From Symbiodinium natans (Eukaryota > Sar > Dinophyceae > Suessiales > Symbiodiniaceae), in assembly GCA_905221605.1 (NCBI GenBank), contig CAJNDS010000299.1:1-64000 (forward strand): a DNA stretch of 64,000 nucleotides, in the 5' to 3' direction. Position numbers and translations under genes: made by a program. Below are positions 31,920 through 42,118 of the stretch, one piece after another. Below the pieces are notes generated by a model. It was given only the letters and a program-made list of their open reading frames with translations, did not search any database and was not told the DNA's origin. The stretch's first letter is position 1, and each line of letters starts with the position of its first letter.

Positions 31920-32374
31920 TAACAATATCCCCAGAGTAGCATGCCCTAGACCCTGATGAAAGCGGCAGTTTGGGCTCTCCGGGTACAACAGCGGGCTTAG
32001 GCTTACGGCTCTTGTGGCTTCGGGTTTCAGTTTAGGGCTCGAAGCCCCAAATTCACCAAGGGCATGGGATTGGACCAGCAAAGAGTCGGGTCAACATTAG
32101 CAGTACTTGCTTACGAGCTGAAGAAAGACCAGGCCCAAGAGCAACAAACAAAGAGGTGCCCCTTCTTGTGTTTCAAAGGGGTGTTTTATGAGGCAACCTA
32201 AGACAAGGGAGCAGCTACAGTAAGCCCACTCTGGTTTCTGAGGATCGCTAGACATCGGGCACTGGGGTTTATGGCTCAAGTAACCCATAATACATCCCAA
32301 ACGCAAAGCACTAAACCCCGAAACCCTAAACCCCAGCTAAGCCCCACAAGCTCGGGCCACGGCAACGTATGTAG

Positions 32375-32450
32375 GTGGAGCGCTACCTTCTCCGAGTCGT
32401 GGAGCCGGAGCTGCTTCACCTCTCAAAAGCCGGAAAGGTCGCGGCTTGCG
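32375..32450 (+). CDS. exon, strong coding character
   Basis: Acceptor ACGTATGTAG preceded by CCCTAAACCCC, then VERYLLRVVEPELLHLSKAG and KVAAC, then GCG/GTTTAGTATG donor. Both borders carry telomere-type sequence. Family unknown. Confidence 0.7.
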
Positions 32451-32539
32451 GTTTAGTATGTGGGGGTACAAGAACCATCTGGCAGGGAGTTGGGGGGAGT
32501 TCTCACTTCTGGGCAGGGGGGAGGGGGAGGGGCTTCGGA

Positions 32540-32685
32540 TGCAACTTCAGAGATTCACCGACTCAAGGGTGGAATCTCTCCTAGTAACTGCTAAACCGGG
32601 TAAACCTCTTTCGGCTGAGCTCGGCACCGCTAAGGTGAACACACAGTCTTTGCAAAAGTGGATCAGCGCGGAGGACGAGACCTGA
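32540..32685 (+). CDS. C-terminal exon, strong coding character
   Basis: The frame reads LQRFTDSRVESLLVTAKPGK and TAKVNTQSLQKWISAEDET, ending TGA at 32683-32685. Likely the last exon after 32375-32450, though the exact acceptor (near GCAACTTCAG) and phase were not resolved. Confidence 0.65.
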
Positions 32686-33074
32686 TGCCCCAAACCCTCT
32701 GCCTTCCGAAAGACCTTCCGCATTTACATGCGCTTCACTGTCACAATCAACACTCCGCTTGCGAAGATGCCCCTGAACACCCCTAACATCCCAAACCTGT
32801 CAAGGAATGCACATGAAAATGCACAAACAGTTCGCAATCAACAAAACTAACATACAGCGTTGCTGACAAGCCGAGGATCTGCCCCGACAACCACCTCGCA
32901 GCGGGTGAGCTGCTGGACGTGCAGCGCGCCCACCCTTAGGTCTTCAAGAGGGTGGAGAAAAGACCGCGGAAGGAAACAAAATCTCCAGAAGTGTCGGGTT
33001 TAGGGAAAATTTTCCGAGCTCAGCAAGGGCTGGGTATTCTATGCCGGGGCAAAGGATACTGGGGTATGGGCACA

Positions 33075-33240
33075 GATGTCCATGCTTCACTTCAAGCCCG
33101 GGTCTTTCAGCAAGTCTTTGCCATGGGTCCGATCCAGCAGAACTATGCGGCAGTCTTCCAGATCCCTCAGGGAGACGTCGCGGCCCTGGCTCTGGGAGAG
33201 TTCTCGTGGGAGTATTGTATAACGATGATAACAATCATAA
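33075..33240 (+). CDS. putative exon
   Basis: The frame reads SLQARVFQQVFAMGPIQQNY and AAVFQIPQGDVAALALGEFS, then loses coding character in an AT-rich stretch. Start border unclear. Confidence 0.55.
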
Positions 33241-33567
33241 CTTAGTACTATGCATAATCACATAGAACCCATTACAATATAATCGTATGATTCTGCAATA
33301 AAAGGCAGCGCTGCAGCAGGTCGTGTGGCTTCTTTTTTCTCGGGTTAAACTCTTCTTGCAGATTCATGGCCCTTGAGCCTTAGATTCCCAAACCGAAGGC
33401 CCAGACCCTCGAGGCCCTAGAGCCCATACCCACAAACCAAATCCCAAAGATGCATGTCCTGCAACGCTCAGGCCTAGTTCAACCTCGCATAGATCCTTGT
33501 TGATCATATAAGCCCTAAACAAAGATTTAAATTATCAAAAAAAACTCCTGGCCTCAAGGTCCCCAGG

Positions 33568-33670
33568 TTTCCGCAGTATCCGCTCGCCACGGAGCTCGGC
33601 GATGCGCTCGCCGAGGAAGGCATCTCGGCAGGTCTTACTCCCCAGCAGCAGCGCCAATCGCAATGCACAG
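33568..33670 (+). CDS. putative exon
   Basis: After an acceptor GGTCCCCAG the frame reads FPQYPLATELGDALAEEGIS and AGLTPQQQRQSQC. It is helical and charged. Probably part of the plus-strand gene that ends at 34912. Confidence 0.55.
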
Positions 33671-34344
33671 TTGCCAATACTTAATAAACGATGTACAGTA
33701 CATAGCAAACCGCTTCCTTATGAAACCCCTTGGCACCCTAACTCCTCAATGCTGTTGTAGGATTCTCTCACGAGGCCTTCGCCAGCTGCGCCACTGGCTG
33801 TCTCTGCTGGCTTGCCCGTAGTCCCCGCCTCGCTATAGCCTGTTTGCGTGTTTAAGCATGACAGGGTTTAGTCAGTTGAGGGCTTTGGGGTCTGAAGGTT
33901 CAAGGGTTTCAGGATTTACCCGTCTGGACGTCTTGAAGGGTACCATGCAAGGCAAACTAAAGATTGGCGTAGTATTTGACATAGGCCAAGCCTTTGATGG
34001 TTGCAGTAGTAGGCCCCTATAGGGCTGTGTGCGGAACAGAGTCTGAGAACAGGACAGGATCGAGTGCACTCTGCACGACGCAGGGTGTCAACCAAAACCT
34101 ACCAGGGCTTCTCAGAGCGCGGATGAGCCTGCGGGCGCTGACCCGGGTGCCGGGGTGCGGCGCTTGAAGGAGAACCTGTGGGCGGGGCTTCTTGTGTGAC
34201 ATGGCTCCTTATGGCGACCCCTGGTTGATTTGGAGCCGCGAGTTGCTCCACAGGTCCACTGAAAACTGCATCTAAACCCTAGACCCTACACTCTAAACCC
34301 TAAATAACCCGAAACACCAAACTAAACCCCAAACCCTTAACCCG

Positions 34345-34480
34345 CGCAGGTGGCTTCTTCCGTGGTGCCAGCTGCTCTCTCTTGGCAGCGATCTCCGCAG
34401 CTAGGGCCTGAGAAGGCTTGGGACACAGGGGGATGATTGGAGATCCCTCGGAGAACTCGAAGAAAAACTTGAAGAAACCC
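34345..34480. CDS. coding island, strand ambiguous
   Basis: Minus: FFFEFSEGSPIIPLCPKPSQ and ALAAEIAAKREQLAPRKKPP, ending at a GTTAAGGG donor. Plus: VASSVVPAALSWQRSPQLG behind a CCCTTAACCCGCGCAG acceptor. The minus reading is the more protein-like, but plus-strand exons lie on both sides. Confidence 0.45.
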
Positions 34481-34669
34481 TACGAAACCCTAAGAAGCCC
34501 TAAGAATCCTGAAGCAAACATGAATGGCCCTGGGCCCCCTTGAGCCCGATACCTCATATATATAAAAGCTTCATTCTTTGGGGATATGCGTGGATCCATG
34601 CCACTCTGCGCTGTGCTCAAGTTCAAGTCCCCGGCCTAGCCATCCCGAGCACACATCGACAGCCAGCTC

Positions 34670-34775
34670 CCTCCGATCCGAAACCCGAAACCCGAAATCC
34701 GAAACCCTAAACCCTAAATCCGAAACCCTAAACCCTAAACCCTAAATGCCCTAAACCCTAAACCCTAAACCCTTG
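34670..34775. repeat. CCCTAAA and CCCGAAA array
   Basis: About twelve units, starting with CCCGAAA/CCGAAAT variants and ending as perfect CCCTAAA immediately upstream of the exon at 34780. Confidence 0.9.
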
Positions 34776-34779
34776 CAAG

Positions 34780-34912
34780 TGGCCTTCAGCGTGCTGCGGT
34801 ATTGCTGCCTTTGGAGAGGCAGATGAAGGACACACAAGCTGCGCTGTCATTTAGGATGCGGAAGGCTGTCTTTACAAAGGAAGCTCAGGACACTGTTGCT
34901 GCGACCTGGTGA
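34780..34912 (+). CDS. C-terminal exon, strong coding character
   Basis: Perfect CCCTAAA repeats lead to a TTGCAAG acceptor. The frame (phase 2) reads GLQRAAVLLPLERQMKDTQA and MRKAVFTKEAQDTVAATW, ending TGA at 34910-34912. The minus strand is interrupted by stops. Family unknown. Confidence 0.75.
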
Positions 34913-35280
34913 GAAGGCTGGGCTTGTTGTTTCTTTTGTCTCGTCCGCTCATGTGCTGGAAGCGAGGCCATGGCACGTCGTCTTTGCGACCATGGACTCA
35001 TTGGGAACATGTCCCAAGCCCTGCAGGCTTTCATCGTGGCAGTCGTGGCAGTTGCCGGTGCTGGCACGATCTTTCGAGCCGGGCTGCAGGCAAAAGCTCT
35101 ATAAAGCTCAAAATTCGTTCCGAGGCATCAAGGAATCTCAGAATATCTTAAGAGTCTGGATCTCATGAGGCCCGACAGACCCTGACCCTCGGACATCCTA
35201 ATTCTGCTACTCCCGGCCCCTCGGCCGAAAATAGCGAGTTCATGCGAGCCCCATGGAGGTATCCACACAGCAGCTCACTC

Positions 35281-37167
35281 TCACTCGCACATGTCACTAG
35301 CATGGATCTTGGCAATCTCTACGGGTGGCTTCATCGCATCACGGCGGAAGGGCTCGCCAAGCTCCTGGTTCAGGACGACTTCGATCAGGGTCGTCTCATT
35401 TCGCTGCATCTGCCCCTCGATGGCAGAGGTCACGGCCTTCTCCAGCTCTTCGACGCTCTCTGCTTTGATGCCCTTCAATCCACAGGCTTTGGCCATCTCC
35501 GCATACTCGACGCCTGCGTTGAGTTCGGTGCCCACGAAGTTGTCCTGGTACCACAATGTCGTGTTTCGCTTCTCTGCGCCCCACTGGTAGTTGCGGAACA
35601 CGACCATGGTCACGCCCGGCCAGTCACCCCGCCCACAGGCAGTCAGCTCGTTGACGGAGATGCCAAAGGCACCGTCGCCCGCAAAGCCAACCACTGGGAC
35701 GGAGGGGTTCCCCACCTTCGCGCCGAGGATGGACGGAAAGCCGTATCCGCAAGGCCCGAAGAGACCCGGCGCCAGGTACTTCCGCGGTGAGGGGAAGGAT
35801 GGATAGGCATTGCCGATGGCGCAGTTGTTGCCGATGTCCGACGACATGATGGCATCCTTGGGCATCACCCGCATGATTGCGCGCCACGCCTGCCGTGGTG
35901 AGAGACGGTTGGGCTGCGCTTCCCGTGCGCGCTTGTTCCACGTCGTGCCCTCGTCATCCAACTCGTGGTCCATGCCTTCAAGCTCCTTGCCCCAGGCTTG
36001 TTTCTTCTCCTCCACGAGCTTGAGCCGCTCCGTGCGCCCTGCATCACCAGCGGAAGGTGGCAGCGCAGCCAGAAGAGCTTCGGCAACTAAGCCTGCATCG
36101 CCCTGGATGCCGACATCGACCGGCTTGGTCAGGCCAATGCGATCGCTGTTGATGTCCACCTGAATCAGCTTGGCATCCTTTGGCCAGTACTCCATGCCGT
36201 AGCACGGCAGGGTGGAGAAGGGGTTCAGCCTCGTGCCCAGCGCCAGGACCACGTCCGCCTTGGAGATGGCTTCCATGGCAGCTTTCGAGCCATTGTAGCC
36301 CAGTGGTCCCATGTGCAGAGGATGGTCGCCTGGGAAGGCGTCGTTGTGCTGATAGTTGCAGCACACGGGTGCAGAAAGACGCTCCGCAAGCTTTACCGAG
36401 GCATCCACAGCTCCGGACAGGATAACTCCAGCGCCGTTCAGGATCACTGGGAACTTGGCCTCTGCCAGCATCTCTGCTGCTGCCTTTGTCGAGGCAGCGC
36501 CCCCGGCACCGCGCTCGAGCTTCACCCCAGTTGGCAAGGACATGTCCACCACCTGGGTCCAGAAGTCTCTGGGGATGTTGATCTGTGCCGGGGCCGAGCA
36601 GTGGTAGGCCTTCTCGATGACGCGATTGAGGACCTCGCAGATGCGTGTCGGGTCGCGGACCTCCTCCTGGTAGCAAACAGTGTCTTTGAACATCGCCAGC
36701 TGCTCCACCTCCTGGAAGCCCCCTTGGCCGATCGTCTTGTTGGCTGCCTGTGGGGTGACGAGCAGAAGCGGCGTGTGGTTCCAGTAAGCTGTCTTCACAG
36801 GGGTCACAAAGTTGGTGATGCCCGGGCCGTTCTGCGCGATCATCATGGACATCTTCCCGGTCGTCCTGGTGTATCCGTCCGCCATCATGCCCGCATTGCA
36901 CTCATGAGCACAATCCCAAAACTTGATGCCTGCAGCAGGGAACAAGTCCGAGATGGGCATCATTGCTGAGCCGATGATGCCGAATGCGTTCTTGATCCCG
37001 TGCATCTGCAAGGTCTTCACAAAAGCTTCTTCGGTTGTCATTCGCATCGCAGGCTTCCGCTGGCCGTGCAGTGGCTTCCCATTCACCGTGGCAAACTGGC
37101 GGGCGGAGAGAGACCCAATCGGCCTCATCGCATCACACATGGAGCGGGTCATCCGGGAAAGGGCCAT
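35281..37167 (-). CDS. xsc: sulfoacetaldehyde acetyltransferase (Xsc), intronless
   Basis: A complete 628-codon gene without introns, ATG at 37167 and TGA at 35281. Xsc is a thiamine diphosphate enzyme that converts sulfoacetaldehyde plus phosphate to acetyl phosphate plus sulfite, the desulfonation step in taurine, isethionate and related sulfonate breakdown. Family evidence: MTTEEAFVKTLQMHGI at 43, the TPP-activating Glu region FWDCAHECNAGMMADGYTR (Glu89), AQNGPGITNFVTPVKTAYWN at 111, the NKTIGQGGFQEVEQ segment at 143, and the TPP/metal motif GDG (497-499) to N526 followed by YQWGAEKRNTTLW. These blocks are characteristic of Xsc rather than of acetolactate synthase or oxalyl-CoA decarboxylase. 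The roughly 40 N-terminal residues, rich in Arg, Ser and Met (MALSRMTRSMCDAMRPIG), precede the point where bacterial proteins begin and look like a mitochondrial presequence. Inference: acquired from bacteria and targeted to an organelle; TPP and Mg dependent. Confidence 0.92.
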   Translation of the reverse strand: MALSRMTRSMCDAMRPIGSLSARQFATVNGKPLHGQRKPAMRMTTEEAFVKTLQMHGIKNAFGIIGSAMMPISDLFPAAGIKFWDCAHECNAGMMADGYTRTTGKMSMMIAQNGPGITNFVTPVKTAYWNHTPLLLVTPQAANKTIGQGGFQEVEQLAMFKDTVCYQEEVRDPTRICEVLNRVIEKAYHCSAPAQINIPRDFWTQVVDMSLPTGVKLERGAGGAASTKAAAEMLAEAKFPVILNGAGVILSGAVDASVKLAERLSAPVCCNYQHNDAFPGDHPLHMGPLGYNGSKAAMEAISKADVVLALGTRLNPFSTLPCYGMEYWPKDAKLIQVDINSDRIGLTKPVDVGIQGDAGLVAEALLAALPPSAGDAGRTERLKLVEEKKQAWGKELEGMDHELDDEGTTWNKRAREAQPNRLSPRQAWRAIMRVMPKDAIMSSDIGNNCAIGNAYPSFPSPRKYLAPGLFGPCGYGFPSILGAKVGNPSVPVVGFAGDGAFGISVNELTACGRGDWPGVTMVVFRNYQWGAEKRNTTLWYQDNFVGTELNAGVEYAEMAKACGLKGIKAESVEELEKAVTSAIEGQMQRNETTLIEVVLNQELGEPFRRDAMKPPVEIAKIHASDMCE

Positions 37168-37279
37168 TTCGCCAAAGAGAGGGAGAGACAGTGAGCGGGG
37201 TCAGAGTGGAACTTTGCTGAAGCTGAATGAGGCCCGTCTTGCAGAGCACAGAACACATGTTCCAAGCGAACGCATGCAC

Positions 37280-37327
37280 ACACACAGATATATCTATCTA
37301 TATATATATATATATGTATGTATGTAA

Positions 37328-37388
<61 letters not shown>

Positions 37389-37395
37389 GATATAC
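37280..37395. repeat. (TA)n microsatellite
   Basis: Over 100 bases of TA with GTATGTATG and AAATAAAT interruptions, just upstream of the xsc start codon region. Confidence 0.95.
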
Positions 37396-37469
37396 ATTTA
37401 TGCAGGCATGCATGCACGAATGCATGCATGTAGCAGGACATGCGTATGCACATCCACATATATGTATAT

Positions 37470-37478
37470 GTACATATG

Positions 37479-37511
<33 letters not shown>

Positions 37512-37640
37512 GCATACATATGACACACACACATAAATATAAATATAAATATAAATATAAATATAAATATAAATATAAATATAAATATAAATATAAATAT
37601 AAATGTATATATATATGCATATATATATACACACACGTAT
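37470..37640. repeat. (TA)n followed by (ATAAAT)n microsatellite
   Basis: A TA run (37485-37511), a short CA run, then about a dozen ATAAAT units (37533-37603), then TA again. Frames reading through it are repeat artefacts. Confidence 0.95.
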
Positions 37641-37655
37641 GTATGTGCACGTTTC

Positions 37656-37725
37656 TGATACCTTTGGGCTTCTTCTTGCTTAGCACAAACGCTTTTTTAG
37701 AAGACAATGCCGAATGCACAAACTG
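37656..37725 (-). CDS. possible short exon upstream of xsc
   Basis: The sense frame reads [18 protein letters not shown] and ends at AAAG/GTATCAG. Basic and short; it could be part of an upstream gene or chance. Confidence 0.3.
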
Positions 37726-37854
37726 ATAGCCGCTTTCGTTGCGTTCACAATGCGAAGATCGTCAGGTCACGTGTTTTCATATTTTGCGTTCTTGGCTAGT
37801 GGCTTCAAACAATCTGCCTTTGTGCCCTTCTGCTAGGAGCTCGGATTATACATC

Positions 37855-37910
37855 ACGGTTATATATATATATATATATACATATGTATATACATATACAT
37901 AGATGTTTAC
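37855..37910. repeat. (TA)n microsatellite
   Basis: A TA run with TACATATG variants. Confidence 0.9.
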
Positions 37911-38118
37911 TTCTCTTTAATTTGTTTGCGACGGCGTACCAGGATGTTTAATTGTGTTTCTACAGCACAACACAAACAAAGATGAAATTCAATGGTCGCC
38001 TAAATTGGTGTTGCGTACAACAAGCCCTTCCGATTTATTAAAACTTAATGTTTGTTGGCAAACTTGCTGCTGCAGAACGCAGGGGGCATCTCACTCTCAT
38101 TCATATTCTATGCACATA

Positions 38119-38300
38119 TCCAGACTCCAGATTTGAAAAATGCATCTGAATCTCGAGCACCCAGACTCCAGATTTCCAAATCTTCCGCAGTGCTCCTGGC
38201 AGTTTGAGAGCCAAATTTCCGGGCCCGGGTGTAAGACGCCCTGGATTCGGGAGTGCCTCACACCCGAGGTGCTTTTCGTTCCGTCTGGAGTCTGGGGTCC
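38119..38300. repeat. short direct and inverted repeats
   Basis: CCAGACTCCAGATTT occurs at 38120-38134 and again at 38161-38175. CCCAGACTCCAGA (38160-38172) is inverted as TCTGGAGTCTGGG at 38284-38296. A non-coding fold-back structure of unknown nature. Confidence 0.6.
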
Positions 38301-38394
38301 CAGCCTCCAGGTCCACTCTGGAAATCTGGAAGTTTGTGGATGTCTGCGGTCCCCTACCCACATCCACAACCGAGACGACGCCGGATGTGTGGAT

Positions 38395-38575
38395 CGGGGG
38401 GGGGGGGACATATGTTTATATATATATATATATGTGTATACATATATATAATCAATGAATACATAACTAAAACATAAATAGATAAATGCATAAATCAATA
38501 ATATACATATATATATATATATGTCGAGCACAAAACCTCGTCATGTATATATATATATATATACACACACATATA
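38395..38575. repeat. G-run and AT-rich microsatellites
   Basis: A GGGGGGGGGG tract at about 38396-38407, then TA/CATA runs to 38575. Confidence 0.9.
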
Positions 38576-38603
38576 TGTCGAGCCCCCAAGCCTGACCTGC
38601 TGG

Positions 38604-38652
38604 GATCCTGAATGCCTGAATCCGTCCAACTTCCTGCTCCAGGCCACACATC
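38604..38652 (-). CDS. putative short exon
   Basis: In sense CGLEQEVGRIQAFRIPA is followed by a CAG/GTCAGG donor, a good consensus site. Same strand as the exons at 38760-39945. Confidence 0.5.
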
Positions 38653-38703
38653 GTAAGCTGGGAGGATGTGGGCTTGCCGTGTGAAGGATGCCTAGGATGT
38701 TTG

Positions 38704-38757
38704 GGCTTAGGGTTTAGGGTTTGGGGTTTAGGGTTTAGGGTTTAGGGTTTAGGGGAT
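38704..38757. repeat. TTTAGGG array
   Basis: Seven near-perfect TTTAGGG units, one TTTGGGG, directly downstream in sense of the exon at 38760-38908. Confidence 0.95.
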
Positions 38758-38759
38758 CT

Positions 38760-38908
38760 TTCATGACGTCTGCATGTGGCCACAGGCTTCTGGGAGTGTG
38801 GACTTTCGATTTCGATTGGGCCTTCGAAAAGGATGCAGTCGATACACGTGAGGGCATACCACATCTTATGTGCACCAGTGATCGTGGCCTTGCGATCGAC
38901 GCTACCGT
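38760..38908 (-). CDS. exon, strong coding character
   Basis: The sense frame reads DGSVDRKATITGAHKMWYAL, CIDCILFEGPIEIESPHSQK and PVATCRRHERS, ending close to the telomere-like array. A CxxC pair is present. Family unknown. Confidence 0.7.
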
Positions 38909-39051
38909 CGTGTCATGCGAACTCACCGCCTGCTTCTTGTAGTGCAGGCAAAGCGGGGTTTCGCGATGTGGACACGACTTGAGGATCGTCTTTCCACTCC
39001 GGCTGTCCCAAATTACGCTAGCCGCTTCAAAGCCTTAAAGCCCTAAGCCAT

Positions 39052-39110
39052 CTCAACGTGGCCTCCAGGGTCTGCTGCTGCCTCAGCAGCGCATCCAGGG
39101 CTTCGTGGAC
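39052..39110 (-). CDS. putative coiled-coil exon
   Basis: Acceptor AATCCGGCAG, then VHEALDALLRQQQTLEATLR, then GAGATG/GCTTAGGGC, a possible GC donor of telomere type. Confidence 0.65.
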
Positions 39111-39477
39111 CTGCCGGATTGCCCCACCCCCCCACCCCCCCTCCGCCGCGTAGAGAAAAAGGCACAGCTGAACTGCTGAAGCCGAAGCAATGAACCACAT
39201 GAGCCCTATGAACACTATATGAACCCCATGAACCCTAAGACCTACTGCGCCAAGCCGATGGTCCCACCCACCAGCTAGACCCATGCCCCCACCCTCTTCC
39301 CCCGTAGACTCCTGACACAAGTGAGCCTTGGGGCCTCCTCCGGTGTAGTGAAAACGACACCAAGTGACAAGTCTTGTCGGCACTCCGCTAGAGTCATGTA
39401 TATCTGCATACAAAAAAAGCCCCACAGCTCGACACTTTAGCTCAACACTTTCGGCTCGAGGACCCGGGGATGTATGC

Positions 39478-39562
39478 CTGTGCCCCACAGGTTGGCCTCC
39501 GTGGCCCCGCCAGACTCCACGGCACCCAGGGCATCACGGATGGCGGCTTCATCGGCCTTCTT
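39478..39562 (-). CDS. putative exon
   Basis: The sense frame reads KKADEAAIRDALGAVESGGA and TEANL, then a GTGGGG donor. Helical and acidic; probably the same gene as 39052-39110. Confidence 0.6.
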
Positions 39563-39628
39563 AATGATAACAATAACAAAGCAGACTAATATTGTCTCAA
39601 GGTTCAAGGCGGGGTTTAACTCAGAGGT

Positions 39629-39740
39629 CAGCTGATGCTCTTGTTCGGATCGGGGGGGACGCAGCTCTGAGAGACTGTGAGAAGGATGGGTTCGATGTTC
39701 TGCGCGGCTCTCACTGGTTTTACAGCGAGCCTACAGTACC
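39629..39740 (+). CDS. coding island, strand uncertain
   Basis: The plus frame reads DALVRIGGDAALRDCEKDGF and DVLRGSHWFYSE and is the more protein-like, but neighbours on both sides are minus-strand exons and a minus frame (AVKPVRAAQNIEPILLTVSQ) is also open. Confidence 0.45.
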
Positions 39741-39850
39741 GACAATCACAGCGCCTGGCCACACAAGAAACCGCCCTCTACGCCCTGCATTCCTGAAGCC
39801 CATGCACAACCTAGGCACCCCAAACACCCCCGAGCCCGAACGCGAGGCAC

Positions 39851-39945
39851 CTTGAAGGTGCGAAAGAAGTCTTTCAGAAACTCCTCCTCCCGCGTGGGGT
39901 TTCGTTGGCTGCTGTCCATGTGGGGCAGGGGTCTGGAGATCTCTG
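39851..39945 (-). CDS. exon, strong coding character
   Basis: The sense frame reads SRPLPHMDSSQRNPTREEEF and LKDFFRTFK, ending at AAG/GTGCCT. Family unknown. Confidence 0.65.
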
Positions 39946-39949
39946 GAGC

Positions 39950-40450
39950 TCGAGTGGTTTAAGGCTATTTGAGGCAATTCATGACAAGGGCTCATGTGGG
40001 TATCATGAGGGCTTATCGTTTATGTGTTTTTTTAAAGATCCTAGACCTGTGTCCAGTTTCTGGCGTCACTAAAGCCCGGATAACCTTTGAAAGTTATATG
40101 AGATTGATACCAACCCTGTAGAAAGTTAAAGCTTGCTTCCTCGACTACTAAGTAGATCCCCAATCTTCCACAAGGACCTGACGATGCTGCGTTGCCTCTG
40201 AGATCTGCATCCGAGGATTAGTAAGTCAAGTCGAAGAGGGCATGTACTGCTGTTGTGGCTTCATGCTTATGAATTCATAAAGCTCGTCCAACCTTTCCCC
40301 CCCTCCCCCCCGGGACCCCCATGGCACAACTAGATCATCACAACTCATCGCAAGCGACTCAGCGACCTCAAGGTGTCATGCGCGCTGACATGAACAAGCC
40401 GCTCCTTGCTGCGGCTGTCGCCTTGTCCCGCATCCTTCTTACTGGCAAGA
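39950..40450. other. no gene recognised
   Basis: A poly-C stretch near 40300 and no coding-like frame. Confidence 0.4.
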
Positions 40451-40459
40451 GTCTTCAAA

Positions 40460-40640
40460 TCAGGGGGTGGAGGCGATGCAACAGATACCAGCCACGAGTA
40501 GCCTGTAGCTCAAGGGTGACGAAGGCATTGGCAAAGGCACAGCTTCTACAATTACGGCTGACCTCTCCGTTGGACAACAACTGAAGCCTGAAAGCATCAG
40601 TATTACCCACAGCACACCAGCACCAACGGCACCTCCACGG
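40460..40640 (-). CDS. putative C-terminal exon
   Basis: The frame reads FRLQLLSNGEVSRNCRSCAF and LELQATRGWYLLHRLHPLI to a stop. A second minus frame is open over the same stretch. Confidence 0.4.
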
Positions 40641-41140
40641 CAGACCCATCGGCTGCCATGGCGACAAGGGCACAGGAATCTGTTCATGGGAAGACGCATG
40701 TGATTTTTGGGTGGTCGTGAAAACCTAATCAACCTCAAGATCAAGCTCAATAGGGCAATGAGACCGTTGTTCCAGATCCACGCGTTGGGATGACCTGCAC
40801 TTCCCATCCGCCAGCTTGTCGCAGAGCGGTACCCTAAATCCTCAGCCCTCAACCCTAAATACCCTAAACCCAACCCCAAACCCTAAATTGCCTGCTGTAG
40901 CTGTGTGACAGGACCGCCGTCCGATCCTGCCAGCCCTGAGGTGCTTGGCTCAATGGCTGCAGCCACGTGGAGAAGAAAGACTACGTCGAGGGCTTGGGGG
41001 CTCCTCACAGTCTAACAGAGTCTAACTTTCTGAGGGAGCAGGTGCCCTATAAGATCCGTTGTCCTGAATATGTCTAGGCAAGTTCCTATACCTCAGTGGA
41101 GGGCTCCACCCTTCAGTCATGACTGAGCCATGATGTCACG

Positions 41141-41449
41141 TCAATCATGGAGAAAGCCAAGTAGGTGCAGTTTCAAGAGCGCCACAAACTCCATCTGCCC
41201 TTCCCTGCAAATGGCAACCAGTTCCCCCGACTGCGCAACACTCCCACGTGCCCCATTCGCAGCCAACTGCCAGAACGCCCTCAACCCCAAATCTCGGCGG
41301 GGGTGCCTGTCGTTCTCGGCACTTCCTGAGCACCTCGTCGTCCCTCTCCCCGGCGCCAAGCCTGTGCATGTTGCGCTGGTGCCCTCAACTCTTAACTCTT
41401 GCCTTTCAGCATGACGCCCTGCCAGTGACTGCTGTGTGAGACACTTCAT
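41141..41449 (-). CDS. putative C-terminal exon, about 100 codons
   Basis: The frame contains LRAFWQLAANGARGSVAQSG and REGQMEFVALLKLHLLGFLH and stops at 41141-41143. The 3' half is the more protein-like. Confidence 0.5.
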   Translation of the reverse strand: MKCLTQQSLAGRHAERQELRVEGTSATCTGLAPGRGTTRCSGSAENDRHPRRDLGLRAFWQLAANGARGSVAQSGELVAICREGQMEFVALLKLHLLGFLHD

Positions 41450-41709
41450 GTCACTGCCCCACTATAGGCCTGTTTTGGGAAATCGGACTGGTGGGAAATT
41501 GGCCATGCAAGACGCAGCATTGCCAGTTGTGAACACGTCGCGGAGAGGGATACACGGGCATGCGCTTTAATCATTACCGTTACGGATCCGTTACGGGATG
41601 ACGGCAGTGATGGGCGACCAGCTGATCTAAGCCATTTCAGCATCGAAATGGCACTGCCAGAACTTGCTCACGGAACAACACATGTCGACTACTTCTCGTG
41701 GGCATGTAG

Positions 41710-41828
41710 GCACCAGGCTCAACAGACTGCCGTTGCGCGTGCTTGCGATCATTCCCACGCTGAGCGCAGCGCACGACGACGTCATCAAATTTTACACGCT
41801 CCTCATGCGCCAGCACCTGCGAACATGA
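41710..41828 (+). CDS. C-terminal exon, strong coding character
   Basis: After acceptor GGCATGTAG (phase 1) the frame reads TRLNRLPLRVLAIIPTLSAA and HDDVIKFYTLLMRQHLRT, then TGA at 41826-41828. Longer overlapping frames in the other phases are less protein-like. Family unknown. Confidence 0.65.
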
Positions 41829-42118
41829 GGCTGAGTTCAGTGTTGGGCTGCAAGCCATTGGACTTGGCCGCGCTAGACACGATGAGTACCGGTTCATGTG
41901 TTCCTGCTGGCCGATATGCAACTCGGCGCTTCGAGCACTGAATGAAGCTACGGGGGCTAACAGCACTCGCGACCTGATCCACCGGCGATGCTTCTGGGTT
42001 GCCCAGGAAGAAATGGAGCTCCACGCCTGGGCACGGCAATGCGCGGACTCCTACTTAAGCTCCCTCATCTCCGAACCCAGAAAGCCACCCTGAAACCTAA
42101 AGCCGTCAGAAAACCTTT

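Noticed and set aside
36044-36901. A 285-codon frame and several plus-strand frames overlapping xsc.
   Set aside because: Shadows of the xsc coding frame; Xsc motifs are found only in the 35281-37167 frame.
35281-37167. Oxalyl-CoA decarboxylase or acetolactate synthase as the identity of the ThDP enzyme.
   Set aside because: Segments such as NKTIGQGGFQEVEQ and YQWGAEKRNTTLW are Xsc-type.
37294-37719. Tyr/Ile-rich proteins in the AT microsatellites.
   Set aside because: Pure repeat translation (TATA, ATAAAT).
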